Below, piece by piece: positions 4,813 to 5,322 of a stretch of 5,322 nucleotides of DNA. Position numbers and translations under genes: made by a program. The stretch comes from Clostridiales bacterium (GTDB lineage Bacteria; Bacillota; Clostridia; Lachnospirales; Lachnospiraceae). Each line of letters begins with the position of its first letter. Positions within the stretch are counted from its first letter, which is position 1. Location of the stretch: contig JAHZAR010000007.1 in the NCBI GenBank assembly GCA_019423835.1, positions 11,613 through 16,934 on the forward strand. The letters run 5' to 3'. The notes beneath the pieces were generated by a model that saw nothing but the letters and a program-made list of their open reading frames with translations, searched no databases and was not told where the DNA came from.

Positions 4813-5322
4813 CTATCTCTCTGCCAGATACCTCTCCACGCTGGTGACACAGTTAGCCCCATCCGCTGCCGCTGTGATCACCTGGCGCAGCTGCTTTGTG
4901 CGCACATCTCCGGCTGCAAACACGCCCGGAACTGAAGTTGCGCCATCCTCCCCCGCGATGATATATCCCTGCTTATCCATATCCAGAACGCCCTTGAAGG
5001 CGGCGCTTTCAGGCTCAATGCCGACAGCGATAAACACTCCGTCTACGGCAATTTTTTTCTTTTCACCTGTCTTTTTATTGGACACAGCGATCTGCTCCAC
5101 GCGGTTCTCCCCTTCAACAGAATCCACCACCGTATCCCAGATCACCTCGATCTTTTCAGATTCAAACACACGGCTCTGCAGCGTCTTAGCTCCCCGCAGC
5201 TCATCTCTGCGGTGAATCAGATATACCTTTCTGCATATCCTGGACAGGAAAATGGCGTCTTCCAGAGCCACATCTCCGCCTCCGATCACTGCCGCAGTCT
5301 TATCGCGGAAAAATGCACCGTC
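4813..5322 (-). CDS. trxB: Thioredoxin reductase, C-terminal half (gene cut by window edge)
   Basis: The frame is open to the right edge, giving 169 residues of a flavoprotein normally about 305-315 long. It should use NADPH to reduce thioredoxin in the cytosol. The visible part starts D-G-A-F-F-R-D-K, which in this family directly follows the redox-active C-x-x-C; those cysteines are just outside the window. Then come the NADPH-binding GGGDVA (fragment residues 14-19) and HRRDELR (37-43), the usual phosphate-binding motif. The FAD-contacting FAAGDVR segment (135-141) is followed by the typical LRQVITAAADGA ending. The GTG at 5289 is an internal valine codon, not a start. The stop at 4815-4813 overlaps the ribosome binding site of the NlpC/P60 gene, which follows 14 nt later. 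Confidence 0.93.
   Translation of the reverse strand, partial: DGAFFRDKTAAVIGGGDVALEDAIFLSRICRKVYLIHRRDELRGAKTLQSRVFESEKIEVIWDTVVDSVEGENRVEQIAVSNKKTGEKKKIAVDGVFIAVGIEPESAAFKGVLDMDKQGYIIAGEDGATSVPGVFAAGDVRTKQLRQVITAAADGANCVTSVERYLAER

Noticed and set aside
4822..5289. GTG at 5289 as the start of a short standalone oxidoreductase
   Set aside because: The frame continues upstream to the window edge with the family sequence D-G-A-F-F-R-D-K, and the GTG is the valine of the NADPH-binding strand.

Overview
The window looks like ordinary chromosome from an anaerobic gut-type Firmicute, most likely a Lachnospiraceae/Clostridium-group member. The reasons are moderate GC content, strong AGGAGG-type ribosome binding sites, TTG and GTG starts, a folate-dependent histidine-degradation set, and a secreted NlpC/P60 protein with an ETTKAK-type linker. 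The assignment is inference from gene content only.

Left part (1-2553). A minus-strand cluster runs hutD -> ftcD -> fchA. FtcD moves the formimino group from N-formiminoglutamate to tetrahydrofolate, and FchA deaminates the product to 5,10-methenyl-THF. Together these are the last steps of histidine degradation and feed one-carbon metabolism. HutD is a cupin-like accessory protein tied to histidine utilisation. The genes are tightly packed (25-nt and 2-nt gaps). After fchA come 173 nt without a supportable gene but with a long-armed inverted repeat. Other hut genes, if present, would lie beyond coordinate 1.

Middle (2430-3290). A divergent, AT-rich intergenic region separates the hut genes from a plus-strand Lrp/AsnC-family regulator that begins with TTG. 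The arrangement suggests the regulator controls the hut genes, itself, or both. Candidate promoters face both ways. An imperfect palindrome overlies the regulator's -10, and an 8-bp direct repeat spaced 33 bp lies over the hut promoter. The regulator gene ends in a strong 16-bp hairpin terminator shared with the convergent gene on its right.

Right part (3323-5322). On the minus strand, a partial thioredoxin reductase gene (trxB, cut by the window edge) is followed 14 nt later by a secreted cell-wall hydrolase. This protein has a signal peptide, two SH3 domains, a coiled coil, a repetitive Thr/Lys/Glu linker and a C-terminal NlpC/P60 peptidase domain. The two are probably co-transcribed.

I see no mobile element, CRISPR array, tRNA or rRNA, and no clearly novel system. 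The most interesting material is the lrp/hut control region, the altered ligand motif in the regulator, and several unexplained inverted repeats.
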